This document shows positions 1-9,782 of a DNA stretch of 21,439 nucleotides, piece after piece; within the stretch, counting starts at the first letter, position 1; each line of letters opens with the position of its first letter. The stretch comes from Chara braunii (Eukaryota > Streptophyta > Charophyceae > Charales > Characeae): positions 1,984,838 through 2,006,276 of the forward strand of contig BFEA01000132.1 in NCBI GenBank assembly GCA_003427395.1, read 5' to 3'. The notes under the pieces are model-generated. The model was not told where the DNA came from, searched no databases, and saw only the letters and a program-made list of their open reading frames with translations. The translations under genes were made by a program, and so were the position numbers.

Positions 1-564
1 GCCAACAAACAGGTCCCTGAGGAAGAGGAGGGCCTCGTAGACACAGGTAAAAATGGCACCCACACTGATATGAATCAAAACATGGCACAACAGGGTAACA
101 ACACTGCTGAGGATGGCTTACAAGTAGTCGGGTGGGGCCACATAACAGCAGACGACACGACAGGCAGGCAGGATACCCAGGGAGCTACACAGCAAGAAAC
201 CTAGACAGGTGCGCACCCCGGCCCGGCACAGCCCCACAGCAAAGAAGAGGAAGAGGGCACACAACCAAGAGAGCGACAACACACAGCACTATGAGACCGG
301 ATAGATCAGCCCTCAAAAACCTCGGCACCCGATACCAGTGCGGCCAAGGAAGTCACACGATCTGAAGAACAACTGCACCCCACTGGTATGGAACGGTTGG
401 GCCAAACTAGGCCAGTAAGGGGGCAGCACCACAATGACCAAAAGAAACACTCATCGGAGGGGCAGGACAGTGGGGGAGAAGGATTGTGCCCTGCCAAAGA
501 GCGCATCAACCGCATTCATCTTTTTATTATTCTTGTCCCTTTCACTCAATGCGAAGTGGGTGTG
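1..564 (+). pseudogene. Decayed hydrophilic reading frame, possibly the ORF1 linker of LINE 1
   Basis: Frame 1 is open from the window edge to a TGA at 565 apart from two stops, TAG at 202-204 and TGA at 292-294. The predicted peptide is very hydrophilic and rich in Glu, Gln, Asp, Thr and Gly (EEEEG twice, many Gln and His). It has no recognisable domain. Its composition resembles the low-complexity linker between the zinc knuckle and the C-terminal domain in LINE 2 ORF1. Its position ahead of ORF1 and ORF2 pieces would suit that role, but I see no direct residue match. It could equally be a chance open frame in A/C-rich DNA. Confidence 0.3.
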
Positions 565-592
565 TGAGTGTGTTTCTGGAATTTTTTTTTTT

Positions 593-1128
593 TTACAGTG
601 GCATCCACTTCGCTATGTCCAAGATGCTGCCTGTTTGCAGTATACCCATCCTAAGTATGTTCACCAGGAAGGTTTCTATCTCTGTTGCTGACCAAAGGTT
701 TCCGGCTGTTATTTTTAGGATCTGGAGGTCAGAGAGGGCTTCCTTGTCAAGCCAGTGCAGTTCTTCCCTATTCGAATGGTCGTAGCGCAAGTAGATGTCT
801 TTGACTCCCAGTCAGTCCTGGCCGCGGGAGGTCACCAACGCTGAAGTGGCGCCCCCCGGGAGGAGGCCCTGCGTCAGTTTGGAGATGTCCTGCTCTCGAA
901 AAATTAGATTATCGGCCCAGGATGTTAGCGAGAGAAAGAAGGATGAACGTCCCTGGAGGGACACCTCGCCATGTACAGCTTCGGGAGGTATGGACAGCCC
1001 CGCCTCCCATACCCCATGTACTTGTCTGACCGGGATGAGTACAATGCCTTTATTGGAGGGCTGGGCAGGGGGGGCTTGCTCCAGCAGGTGACGAATTTTT
1101 TGTCTCCTGCTGGTAAGGGCAGCCTCCT
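593..1128 (-). pseudogene. LINE ORF1 C-terminal domain, inverted relative to ORF2 of LINE 1
   Basis: Read on the minus strand, one frame runs from the C/G run to TAA at 593-595, broken only by TGA at 812-814. The peptide matches the ORF1 C-terminus of LINE 2. SRRQKIRHLLEQ corresponds to SRRVKLRHLIEK, the segment ending WEAGLS to WELGLS, LPGGATSALV to YEPGATATIS, and QILKITAGNLWSATEIE to QQLKVKPSHIWSMDELL. Both end in a KW-x-x-L stop. The domain is unnamed as far as I can tell; in plant LINEs, ORF1 proteins bind element RNA. The stop codon runs into 13 A residues on this strand (T run 582-594). The block points away from ORF2, whereas LINE 2 has ORF1 and ORF2 in the same direction. Confidence 0.7.
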
Positions 1129-1155
1129 GGGGGGGGGGGGGGGGGGGGGGGGGGG
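1129..1155. repeat. (G)27 homopolymer at the ORF1-block/ORF2 junction
   Basis: An uninterrupted run of 27 G, then AGGGG, separates the inverted ORF1 block from the start of recognisable ORF2. It creates artificial poly-Gly and poly-Pro reading frames. Its length may be affected by assembly or sequencing error. It marks the breakpoint of the inversion. Confidence 0.9.
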
Positions 1156-1161
1156 AGGGGA

Positions 1162-3090
1162 TCTGGGAGTCTCTGCAAACGGCAAGCGGACCTCGACTTG
1201 CGGTCACTAAATGTGAATGGTCTGGTCTCTGCAAAAGCTTCCAAAAGACAGGCTATAATGGACCAATTAAGAGGAGTGGAGGGGAGGCTCTGGCCGGATG
1301 TCATATGCTTACAAGAAACCCATCTTATGGACACCCCTGACCATAATCACACACATAAAGAGCTCTGGCCACACCAGGCATTTCGGGCCCACGCTCCACG
1401 CCCGGGCAGTTGCAAAGTCGCCATATGGCTCCCCCCGGGATCCAAAGTGGAAATGCTTAACCGGGCAGCGGACCAAGATGAAGGAAGATGGGTCTACCTA
1501 TTGGCTATGTTGGAAATAGAGGCGGTAACTATTCTGAACATATATGCCCCCAATGACCCATCGGCAAGGCAGACCTTCATGGAATCTTTGAAAGATAAGC
1601 TGTCGGTGGGCATTCCTACGATCTTGGTGGGGGACTTTAACGCGGCTCCGGACAGATGGTTAGATAGATGGAAGACCCCTTCCCCCTGACTGGTTTATAT
1701 GGAACAAGACGAAGGCATGATCGCCGATCTATCTCAATCTCTTAATCTCTTTGATACCTTCCGGCGGAGCCACCCGACTGCGCGTCGTTTCACGTGCTAC
1801 CGAAAAAATACGACGGAGAGTGTATCGAAATCGCGCATAGATCTGATCCTATCCTCCGAGGACCTGCAAGGGGGTCTAGTAGCAGAGATATACCCTAGGA
1901 ACCCCCACCCGGGCTTAGACCATGCTATGTGTTTGGCCATCCTCTCATTTAGAAAGAAACCCGATCAAGGGAGGGGCTTTTATAAGCTCAACACATCCCT
2001 CCTGTCTCACAACCGTTTCATGCTCTACCGCAAGGATGTATGGTCCTTTTGGAGATCACAAAGGGACCAGATCAGCGATGACGTACTGTGGTTCAACAAC
2101 GGCCTAGCCTTTCTAGGCCGCAAGTGCAACGAATACTCGAAGCTGCTTGCAACACGTCGCCGCGATGAGGAGCTAAAACTACAGCGCCAATTACAGAAAT
2201 TGCAATCACATGATGACGATTCACCAGACCCAAATCAGCATAAGGAACTGAGTGAAACTATCCAAACCTTAGAAGGTCAACTCATGAGTTATATGGAACA
2301 TAGGTGGCAGGGAGCCAGGATCCGGGGCAAACTCTCCAAGTACAAAATGGAGGGAGCAATGGACGCAAGATTCTTCGCAATGGCCAAGGCCAGAACAGGG
2401 AGATCGATAATCGAGGCCTTGGAGGACCCGAAATGCCACCTCGGCCCCCTCCACACATCTACGACTGCTTGCACGAAAATAGCGAGAGACTTTTATCAAG
2501 ACCTGTTTACTTCGGAGTGTCAGAACCAAGAGAGAGAAAAACGCACGGAAGAGATTAATGCATTTCTGTGTCCGCTAACCAAAACCCTCTCAAACCAACA
2601 GAAGGAGCCCCTTGATATGCTCATATCGAAGGAGGAGATATGGGAGGCGTTGAAGCAAATGGAAGAAGAAAAAAAAACGGGCCTGGATGGGCTACCAAAA
2701 GAATTTTGGGCAGCCATGTGGACTAGTATCTCACGAGATCTCATGGACTATTACCACGCGGTCTGGAATTTGGGACAAATAGGTGAAATAGTGGGCCAAG
2801 GAGTGTTGACGCTTCTGTACAAGAAAGGGGCAAGGACTAACATTAGGAACTACAGGCCTATTACCCTCCAAACTACTGGCTAAAGCACTGACCAATCGCA
2901 TGACACCAGTAATGAGAGACATTATTCACCCGGATCAAATTGGCTTTATCCAAGGCAGAAATATCCAGGATAACATCCTCCTGGTTAATGAGATGATCAA
3001 ACTATCAAGGCAATCGAAAAACAACGCTACAATCATCTTCATCGACTTTGAGAAACATACGATCACGTGGATCGACTCCAGAGTTTAGCG
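1162..3090 (+). pseudogene. LINE 1 ORF2, endonuclease and first part of reverse transcriptase
   Basis: The product would nick target DNA and copy element RNA (target-primed reverse transcription). Endonuclease-family landmarks appear in order: SLNVNGL, ICLQETH (Glu), IYAPND, GDFNAAPD (Asp/Asn), SRIDLIL and GLDH (final Asp-His). After a coiled, charged linker comes RT: DGLPKEFW, GVLTLLYKKG, NYRPITL, GFIQGRNIQDNILL and motif A FIDFEK. The frame stays open from about 1162 to 2880 except for TGA at 1687-1689. Compared with LINE 2, about 14 nt are missing after NYRPITL (near 2871), shifting the frame. One further nucleotide is lost after FIDFEK (near 3055), before YDHVD. Homology then stops; motifs B (RQGDP) and C (FADD) are absent. 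No functional enzyme is possible. Confidence 0.9.
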
Positions 3091-3105
3091 GAAGTGTGTA
3101 ATGCC

Positions 3106-3242
3106 GCATTAGGGCCTCGCCACGCCACTCTCGAAATGTGCAAAATGAGAATAAACTTCCTGCTAGAACATGGCCAGATGCACCCGCCACATTTTTGTCT
3201 TTTTCACATTTCGAGAGTGGTGTGGCGAAGCTCTTACTGGTA
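3106..3242. repeat. Foldback insert with ~40-bp inverted arms inside LINE 1
   Basis: The arm at 3106-3145 and the reverse complement of 3201-3242 match over about 40 bases with a few differences. Their shared core is CCACTCTCGAAATGTG. They flank a spacer of about 55 nt. The element sits exactly where LINE 1 ORF2 homology ends, so it may be a foldback or MITE-like insertion, or filler at a deletion breakpoint. No transposase and no convincing target-site duplication are visible. The same core is read as TFREW..GEAL on both strands, which is a by-product of the palindrome. Confidence 0.6.
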
Positions 3243-3399
3243 GCACCTACTTTAGTGTACATTCCCACTTGCCCGTCGTGCTGGTCTATTGGTGTTCCCT
3301 TCCAATTATCTTGTACAAAATATTATCCAAAAAATTCGGATTTCAGTTCCCTCAACTTCCCTGGCAATTTCTCAGAAATGCCCCTACTGCCGTACAGAC
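3243..3399 (+). other. Unassigned segment between foldback and ORF2 tail
   Basis: The frame that carries the ORF2 tail stays open through this stretch, but I find no match to LINE 2. It is either diverged ORF2 sequence or part of the insertion. Confidence 0.3.
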
Positions 3400-3539
3400 T
3401 ACATGAGAGGGAACCCCGGATAGAGATGGTAAGAGACTACCAGCTGATTTTTCATGACTGGACTAAGCTAGATCCCGGCAGCCCGCTACGTGCTGCGCAG
3501 GATTTCGCAGATCCCTTCCCCCCCACCCGTTGTGCTTAG
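3400..3539 (+). pseudogene. LINE 1 ORF2 extreme C-terminus
   Basis: This short frame ends at TAG 3537-3539 and matches the extreme C-terminus of LINE 2 ORF2 on the other strand. VRDYQLIFHDW corresponds to TRDYKLVFKDW, followed by an x-x-DPGSPLR / x-x-EPSFPLR segment and FADPFPP / FPDTFPP. This places the end of ORF2 and shows that LINE 1 lost its interior (RT motif B through the zinc-binding region) but kept both ends. The function of this terminal motif is not known to me. It lies downstream of the zf-RVT region in LINE 2. Confidence 0.7.
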
Positions 3540-3700
3540 AAGAAAGATTACCGCCTTCATGACCCAAGGGGCCTGGTGGTAGGATCTAGTGGGATACAGC
3601 TTGTCGCAGCTAAGTCTATTTTCAGTCCATTCAGCTATTTCAGGCTATTTCAGACCTCCTTTTTGCTCAGCTTCTCTGCTTACCCCTGTTTTCTGCTCAT

Positions 3701-3765
3701 CTCTGGTTATCTCTGTTTATCCTTGTTTATCCCTGTTTATCCTTGTTTATCCTTGTTTATCTCTG
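3701..3765 (+). repeat. 10-bp tandem repeat (YYYTGTTTAT)n in LINE 1 3' UTR
   Basis: Six and a half consecutive 10-bp units with consensus CYYTGTTTAT. It lies downstream of the ORF2 stop in a T-rich stretch, so it is a tandem expansion in the LINE 1 3' untranslated region. Confidence 0.9.
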
Positions 3766-3805
3766 TCCCTTTCACTACATTCTCAGTCTAATGTTCCGCA
3801 GGAAT

Positions 3806-4839
<1,034 letters not shown>

Positions 4840-4881
4840 GGCAATGTGGTAAAAAAGTTTCTTCTTTTTTACCACATTGCC
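4840..4881. repeat. Perfect 18-bp inverted repeat, 6-nt loop
   Basis: Arms 4840-4857 and 4864-4881 (GGCAATGTGGTAAAAAAG and its exact complement) flank the loop TTTCTT. It sits immediately upstream of the SINE head and immediately beyond the LINE 2 poly(A). The lack of mismatches in a region of decayed repeats suggests recent origin. Confidence 0.95.
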
Positions 4882-4903
4882 TACTTTTTTTTTTTTTTTT
4901 TTT

Positions 4904-5251
4904 AACACTCTCCCCCACCAGTGTTAGTGGTGCTGATAAGAGCAGACACCACTAGCACCTAGGAAGAGGCTCCGTCTATTAGTGGGGAGCATCACCTGCT
5001 GGAAAGCGGGTCCAACGTCCCTTACACAGACTGAAATTAAGTACATCGGAGAAACCTTTTGAGGTGTTCCTGCCAGCATTAATTACCCTGGGATCCAGGG
5101 GATTGACTGAGCAGGATATTGGGAGGAAGGGGGAACCTCTTCACCCTAAGAACCGGCGCCAGATACATCGCTACACTCGAGTTCCTCCCTTCCTCCGAGC
5201 CATACTGAATCCATTGAATCCATGCAAGTTGGAAAACGGGTCCAGCGTCCC
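4904..5251 (-). promoter_or_regulatory. LINE 2 3' UTR with HP1, HP1, HP2 and HP3
   Basis: Read on the minus strand, HP1 copies lie at 5246-5228 and 5016-4998, each preceded by GGGAC. HP2 follows at 4990-4969 (GCTCC...GGAGC), then HP3 at 4954-4925 with 8-bp arms TAGTGGTG/CACCACTA around the loop TCTGCTCTTATCAG. After about 20 nt containing the small palindrome AGTGTT/AACACT comes poly(A). The last HP1 uses GTTGGA...TCCAGC, keeping pairing through a G-U wobble. The same order recurs at 21343-21439. Confidence 0.75.
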
Positions 5252-5388
5252 ATTGCGTGCCTGGGTGCCATGCAGAAGAAAAACAGAAGGAGCAACTTGG
5301 GGGCACCAGAGGAACCTCCTTTCATCCCCTTTCCTGCCCCAGGGTAAAAATCTCAAAAGATTTTGATTTTTTTTTGAAAAACCATCCT

Positions 5389-7304
5389 TTATACCAGAAT
5401 ATCCGTCAAAGAGAGAGCATGGGGAGGAAAAGTGTCTGGGAAATCTGTGGGGGGGCGCAGGGGGAATGAGGGTTCCACATGAATCCAATCCTTGAATACT
5501 AACTTGTAATCCCTCGTGTCTTCCAAATCTCGTGATCCCCCAACCCTGTCCCCTCCCCATGTGACCTTTGCTACCCATCCTTCCCTTTCTCCTCCCAACC
5601 AGTCCATGCAAATGTTGTAATTACTCTCCTAACGTCTATGATTTGTGTGAAAAGACCCAGTTGTGACCTCGTGTCAGACCGTTTCCGTAAGAGAGATAGT
5701 TGAACCTGTTGTTGGATTTGTTCCATGATTTCCACCCCCTCTATTCTCACCTTCTCCAGGGCCAGAACGCACCTCTGCCACCAGAGAGCCCACATCACCC
5801 CGTCCTACCCAACCAGAACATATTCTCAACAAAGGCCTAATCCTTCTCCTTCCAAGGGTCAGTGGCCTACCAAGATGGCCCACCATGACCATGGCCAGGG
5901 AATTTCAGTCACCATCTTTCGCCAGACACGATCCCACCACAGCCACATAAACTGAGCTATTGGGCATCGCATGAAAACATGCTCAATGGTTTCTTCCCTT
6001 CTAAACCAGCGGATCAGCATTAGGAGGGAGCGGTCCATATTTAGTTGACTGGCCCAACGATCTATAACCATATCCCTTAAATTCCTCTTGGGCCTGAGCA
6101 TCGTATAGGTGGATTTAACAGACAGACGATAAAGGGCTATATGGCCGGTTGCACCTCCCCCCTTTCCGTGCGGGAGCAGCCAAGTCCATTCCCCTGGGAC
6201 CAGGGCCAATTCCTGAACTTCCCATTGCGGTTGATAAACCACCTTCTCCCCGCTCCGTTCCATTACCCGAATCCAATGGACCAAGGATTTTTCTACCCAT
6301 TCGAAAGGGGTTGTGCTTCCTTCTAGTGCTCCGTTTCGTGTACATGCATAATACTCCACCAGGACCGTTCGAGGGTCTACCATATGGTCCTGACCAATAC
6401 GTGGCGGTACGTCCTTGGTCGCTACCCAATCTCCTTCTTTGAAGGAGGGCCCTTATTTGAGGGTTCAATACCATGCTAGTGGAACAGTATCAATCAAATC
6501 CTCCAAGCGTTCCTCCACATGGTGGCAATGATGCAGAGTTTCCCGTAATTGGTTAACTGTTTTCCAATCTCGTCTCTCCTGGTCCCACAGATCCCCTATT
6601 CTGAGCACTCCGTGTCTGACCCAACTTTTTCATGGCGAGCTTGAACTCGATTTGACATAGCCCATCTTATCCGTCAGCCATTGGTTGCCAAACAAAGGCT
6701 GCTGATATACCTCTTCCCAACGGTCCGGGGGGTTCTATTAGGCAGCGGAAGCCTCCTCCATACTGTCAGTGGAGATGGCCAAAAGGTGTCCCTCGGCTGG
6801 TCCTCCCCTTCCAATTCTCCTTCTTTCCGTGGGAATTTGCGTGGGATTGTCCAAGAACGGTCCTCCAACCAGGAAAATGGGTGTACCCCTCGCGGGGCGG
6901 CTGGGGCCAAGCGAGCTAGGTGCTCGAGGGCCAATATGCACCACGGGTTGTAGGGTGTGAAGATCAATTTTTTTACCCATTGCAGTCGCAAAGCCTGAAC
7001 TTGCTTGGTGGGGTCTATGATCCCCAGATCCCCCCGGGCTTTGGGCTGAATAATTGAGTCTCACGCTACCCTGCAAATGACCTTACTGTTTTCACCCTCT
7101 CCACAGGAAAGCCACTGCCTTTCTCCTAACCCTCCTCAATGCCCCTTTACTCAGCGGCCAGAGCACCGACTTGTACCACAACGTTGCAAAAACAACGTTG
7201 TTGATAACCAACGCTCGACCGAAAAGAGAGGTGTGCTTGTTGTTCCAGTTAGAGAGTTTTTGAACGGCGAGAGAGCTTACCCATTCGTCATTGGTTGGTG
7301 CCAC
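5389..7304 (-). pseudogene. LINE 2 ORF2, post-RT region, zf-RVT-like domain and C-terminus
   Basis: This is the C-terminal half of ORF2. In order: QKLSNWNNKHTSLFGRALVIN, LWYKSVLWPLS and FLWRG (typical post-RT segment); KVICRVA-stop-DSI; KARGDLGIIDPTKQ; ALRLQWVKKLI; then a zf-RVT-like segment with RWFRREETIEHVFMRCPIAQFMW near 5930-6010, and finally TRDYKLVFKDW. The normal zf-RVT pattern expects a Cys pair before ETxEH; one position reads Phe, so the metal site looks damaged. Frameshifts lie near 7290-7304, 7075-7092, 6660-6680 and 5571-5607. In-frame stops include TGA 7061-7063 (Trp in the family pattern VAWD) and TGA 5859-5861. Confidence 0.8.
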
Positions 7305-8265
7305 TTGGTGGGCATCCTGTTGCTATCATGGATACCCCTAGGATTCGCAGTGGGGCATCCAGTGGCCTCCAAGCAACTTGTGGTGAGTCTGGGAGGCGCC
7401 CCCCCTGGTAGGGAATCCACCATCCTTGTGTCTTGCTCCCCCAATTCACTGCCATGTCGGAGACCATAGTGAATCCTTTCATCATTTCCTGAATTTCTTT
7501 TAGGTTACTGTGTGTGGCCTCTATCATAATCGTAAGATCATCTGCAAACAGGGAACAAATTGGGATGGCCTCCTCCAGTATTTGTGCAATTTGAATTTTG
7601 GTAATATTCTTATGTGCCCGCAGATTGGCGGCCAACGCCTCCATAATAATTAGGAACAAAAAGGGGGCGATGGGATCCCCCTGGCGGACCAACCGTTCTA
7701 GCTTTAGGGCCGGCGCCAGGCTCGCATTGACCTGAATGCAGGTAGATGCATTTTGATGTAGAATTCGAACCCACCGTCTGAAGTCACGTCCAAAGTTCAT
7801 TCTTTCTAAGCATTTATCCAGGAAGATCCAATCGACATGATCGTAGGTTTTTTCAAAGTCAATAAAGACCAAAGCCGCATTTTGTCGGGAGTTCTGGGTA
7901 AGTTGTAACACCTCATGCACTAGAAGGATATTTTCCTGTATATTTCTACTCTTCATAAACCCGGTTTGAGACGGGTGAATGATATGCTCAAAGACCGGGA
8001 TCATTCGATTGGCCAGGGCTTTCGACAACATTTTATAGACCACCGTAAGAAGAGTGATGGGCCGATAATTCTGGATGTCCATTTTGTCTCCTTTTTTGTA
8101 CAGTAGGGTCAACACCCCTTGTCCCACCCTCTCACCCATTTCCCCAGTCCGCCATACTTCCTGGTAAAAATCCATCACATCCTGACCGAGGAAATCCCAG
8201 GTGGATTCCCAAAACTCTTTAAGGAAGTCATCTATGCCCGAGGCTTTATCCTCACGCATTTGCAT
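7288..8265 (-). pseudogene. LINE 2 ORF2, reverse transcriptase domain
   Basis: This is the longest intact stretch of RT, about 325 codons without a stop. Visible RT motifs are SGIDDFLKEFW, LLYKKGDKMDIQNYRPITLL, QTGFMKSRNIQENILLV, motif A FIDFEKTYDHVD (catalytic Asp), motif B RQGDPIAPFLFLIIMEA and motif C FADDLTIMI (catalytic Asp-Asp). All three metal-binding Asp residues remain. It directly follows the linker in the same frame after TGA 8302-8304. After VNW the sequence still suggests family signatures, but the frame is lost near 7300 and resumes in another one. Motif B starts RLVRQGDP where RGVRQGDP is usual. Confidence 0.95.
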
Positions 8266-8301
8266 GAGGGTCGTCCATATCTCCTGTTCGGTGAGCGGTT
8301 T

Positions 8302-9782
8302 TCAAGGGATTCTCTCTATATAGGGGACATCATATTTTCTATCGGTCCAAAATTTCGCAATTTGCCTATTGTGAACCATCTCGTCAGAATTGTCGATATG
8401 CGAAGAGAATAAGTATTTGTAAAAGTCGAGAGAAATTTTTGTGCATCTGGCTGTGGTCACGGCCGGTTCCGCTTCCCTTGCTTCTGGGTCATAAAGGGCC
8501 TTTATTGTGGTCCGCTTACAACGCACATTGGTCAGTCCAAAGAAACGCACGTCCATGGTCCCTTCCGTTGAGAATTTTGTTAGCTGTGCCCGTAGATTAG
8601 CTCCTTGTCATCGGTATCATGCAAAATTCAGGAGTTGTTCTTTTAGTTCATTCAATTCTTGTATCGTAGTCGTCTGTTCGTGTCCATGCGTAGTTTCCTG
8701 CTGCTCTAGTTCCACCAGATCTCGCATTATCGAAATTTCCTGTTGATGCCGTTGAGCGGCCAAAAACTTTGAGAAATCATTACTTTTCTTGCCAAAAAAA
8801 CAACCCATTATTGAACCATGCAATCTGGGAGTCGTGATGATGGTTACCCTCCTTCCAATATTCCAATTTTGTCGTAGATAGTTCTGAAAGGATTTCAATC
8901 TAAGCAGAGAGGTGTTGAGCTTATAATAGTTGGCCCCTTGATCCGGGCGCTTGCGGAAAGTCCACATTGCCATGCACATCCGATGATCTAGACCGGGGTA
9001 AGGACTCATTAGAAGTATAGCGGCTGCTGTCATCCCGCCCAGAAGGTCCTCCAAGGCTAGGATCAAATCGATCCTGGACTTTGAGAGCCTACCCGGCTCG
9101 TTGCTCCTAATGCAGGTGAAGAATCTCTCGGTGGGGTAGATACGTTTATAGGTATCGAATAGTTGAAGGGAGGAGCATAACTCCCCTATCATTTTTTCAT
9201 CTTCTTCCGCGTTATGGACTGTAGAGGGATAAATTTTCCATCTGTCCAAAACCTGTTCGGGCGCTGCATTATAATCCCCTGCTAGCACTACCAGGACACC
9301 AGGGGTAGGGATATTCTTTATTTTTTCCAAGAAAATTCTCCTTTCGCGGGGAGAGTTAGGGGCGTAGAGGAAAACAATACAAATCACCTCCAGCTCCAGC
9401 ATACCGAGTACTGACACCCAGCGTTCGTCCTCTTCATCTTTTTCCCAGTGGAGGACTTCGAATTGCGAGTCGGGTGGGATCCAAATTGCCACCCCTGCCC
9501 CTCCCTGTCCGGGGGCGAAAGCCTAGTAGCTATGATAGGGCCAGACCTGTTTTCGTGCCCTGTGGTGTTCCGGTAGGTCCATCAAGCGAGTTTCTTGTAT
9601 ACATACAACATCTAGCCACTTTTTGCCTCCCACTCCCCTCATAAGATCCCATAGTGCCTGTTTTTTTCCATGCAGCAGGATGCCAGGCCATTTACATTGA
9701 TAGACCTAACATCTAGATCAGCGCGTTGGAGAGTTCTCCTCCAAGCTTTGTTCTTCACGTATAAAGTGTCAACCCAATCCAT
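8302..9782 (-). pseudogene. LINE 2 ORF2, endonuclease domain and linker
   Basis: ORF2 probably starts at ATG 9782-9780 (MDWVDTLY), 55 nt after ORF1. Endonuclease landmarks: RSINVNGLAS, DVVCIQETRLMD (Glu), LYAPNS, AGDYNAAPE, SRIDLIL and GLDHRMC (Asp-His). The linker FRKRPDQG...YYKLNTSLL matches LINE 1. Breaks: a one-nucleotide frameshift in a 7-T run at 9661-9667, TAG at 9523-9525, TGA at 8617-8619, TGA at 8608-8610 (Trp in LINE 1) and TGA at 8302-8304. Apart from the first frameshift, one frame runs through from 9525 into the RT domain. Function in life: nicking of target DNA to prime reverse transcription. Confidence 0.9.

Noticed and set aside
582-600. 3' splice acceptor (T13 followed by ACAG)
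   Set aside because: It resembles one, but the same bases are explained as the stop codon plus A tract of the inverted ORF1 block.
925-1334. Poly-Pro and poly-Gly frames around the G run
   Set aside because: Homopolymer artefact, except the one frame that matches LINE 2 ORF1.
5171-5611. 146-codon minus-strand frame
   Set aside because: Overlaps the LINE 2 ORF2 tail in a different frame; only the frame matching LINE 1 was kept.
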